Below, one piece after another: positions 63,690 to 64,000 of a DNA stretch of 64,000 nt. This DNA comes from Flavobacterium ginsengisoli (lineage in GTDB: Bacteria > Bacteroidota > Bacteroidia > Flavobacteriales > Flavobacteriaceae). The position numbers were made by a program, and so were the translations under genes. The stretch is from contig NZ_CP121110.1 of NCBI RefSeq assembly GCF_029625315.1, positions 1,665,501-1,729,500 of the forward strand, written 5' to 3'. Under the pieces are notes generated by a model. The model saw nothing but the letters and a program-made list of their open reading frames with translations, did not search any database and was not told the DNA's origin. The first letter of the stretch is position 1; every line of letters begins with the position of its first letter.

Positions 63690-63697
63690 TAACTTTG
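63690..63697 (+). promoter_or_regulatory. -7 element TAACTTTG of the Sua5/YrdC gene
   Basis: TAACTTTG fits TAnnTTTG 25 bp before the ATG; no good -33 TTG was seen. Confidence 0.45.
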
Positions 63698-63721
63698 TAA
63701 TCTTAAAATATAATTTGTAAA

Positions 63722-64000
63722 ATGAACGAGGAAATCATCAACGCATACGAAGTAATTAAAAACGGTGGCATAATCTTATATCCAACAGATACTGTTTGGG
63801 GAATTGGCTGTGATGCTACAAATGCTGAAGCCGTTGCTAAAATATATAAATTAAAACAGCGCGCAGAAACACAAAGCATGATTGTTTTAATGAATGGCGA
63901 AAAGATGATGTATAACGTATTTAAAAACATTCCTGAAGTTGCTTGGCAAATCTGGGAGCTATCAGACAAACCAACTACTTTAATTCTTGATGACGCCAGA
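63722..64000 (+). CDS. Threonylcarbamoyl-AMP synthase (Sua5/YciO/YrdC), N-terminal part (partial at right edge)
   Basis: 93 residues from ATG 63722, cut by the window edge. The start (MNEEIINAYEVIKNGG) leads to ILYPTDTVWGIGCDATN, the nucleotide and bicarbonate pocket, and the YKLKQRAETQSMIVLM run that is the K-x-R-x-x-x-x-x-M equivalent. Forms threonylcarbamoyl-AMP for the t6A modification of tRNA. A long TsaC/Sua5 cannot be excluded. Confidence 0.88.
   Translation, partial: MNEEIINAYEVIKNGGIILYPTDTVWGIGCDATNAEAVAKIYKLKQRAETQSMIVLMNGEKMMYNVFKNIPEVAWQIWELSDKPTTLILDDAR

Overview
The window is low-GC bacterial DNA that reads as the chromosome of a Flavobacterium-like member of the Bacteroidetes. 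The evidence is promoter elements of the type TTG-N17-23-TAnnTTTG, starts that lack Shine-Dalgarno sequences, a fused cbb3 oxidase subunit CcoNO, a DUF5606 protein, a lipoprotein PL1 pectate lyase, LamG proteins with T9SS-like tails, and flavobacterial repeat families. No rRNA, tRNA, CRISPR array or intact transposase was seen.

Layout. 1-500: end of threonine synthase. 583-4962: accessory block with an RloA/RloB (AbiL-like) defence pair, an XRE regulator, two unknown small genes and a secreted beta-propeller-like protein. 5082-11441: small metabolic and regulatory genes (GNAT, HutD, Crp/Fnr, pectate lyase, DUF3037 plus HipA-like kinase, NnrD) separated by several inverted-repeat elements. 11525-15861: gcvT, an S41 protease and yebC. 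15939-20619: a run of small orphan genes resembling immunity-type cargo, framed by two related tiny lipoprotein-type genes, one stopping exactly at its lipobox cysteine. 20665-22930: twin LamG proteins. 23283-31169: housekeeping genes (cysteine synthase, S9 peptidase, ybaB, threonine aldolase, prfB with its programmed frameshift, msrB, lpxD). 31202-32863: TetR-controlled membrane genes. 33154-36357: acyl-CoA carboxylase beta subunit, DoxX and unknown membrane proteins.

36412-47375 is a microaerobic respiration block: hemN, the cbb3 oxidase operon (ccoS-ccoNO-ccoQ-ccoP-ccoG-fixH-safE), the copper ATPase ccoI and a Crp/Fnr regulator. The sequence ATGAYA-NN-TRTCAT lies in front of hemN, ccoS and ccoI. 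In all three its centre is 33 bp upstream of the centre of a TAnnTTTG-type box, which points to one FNR-like regulon with class-II activation geometry.

47372-57724: mazG, DUF5606, def, a FUSC transporter, mqo, ruvX, an LTA-synthase-like phosphotransferase, a PAS protein and dapD. 57792-63604: a lipooligosaccharide gene group (three glycosyltransferases of families 2 and 9, a Kdo-kinase-like protein, one further glycosyltransferase, an acyltransferase). The window ends inside a Sua5/YrdC gene.

At least 12 genes are broken by single-base frame changes, including hemN, ccoP, mqo and nnrD. The protein is conserved on both sides of each break and removing or adding one base restores full length, so most look like sequence errors rather than gene decay. 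Many of the apparent insertions lie in GCAGCAG/GCNGC contexts, and several apparent deletions lie in A/T homopolymers. The prfB frame change is natural.
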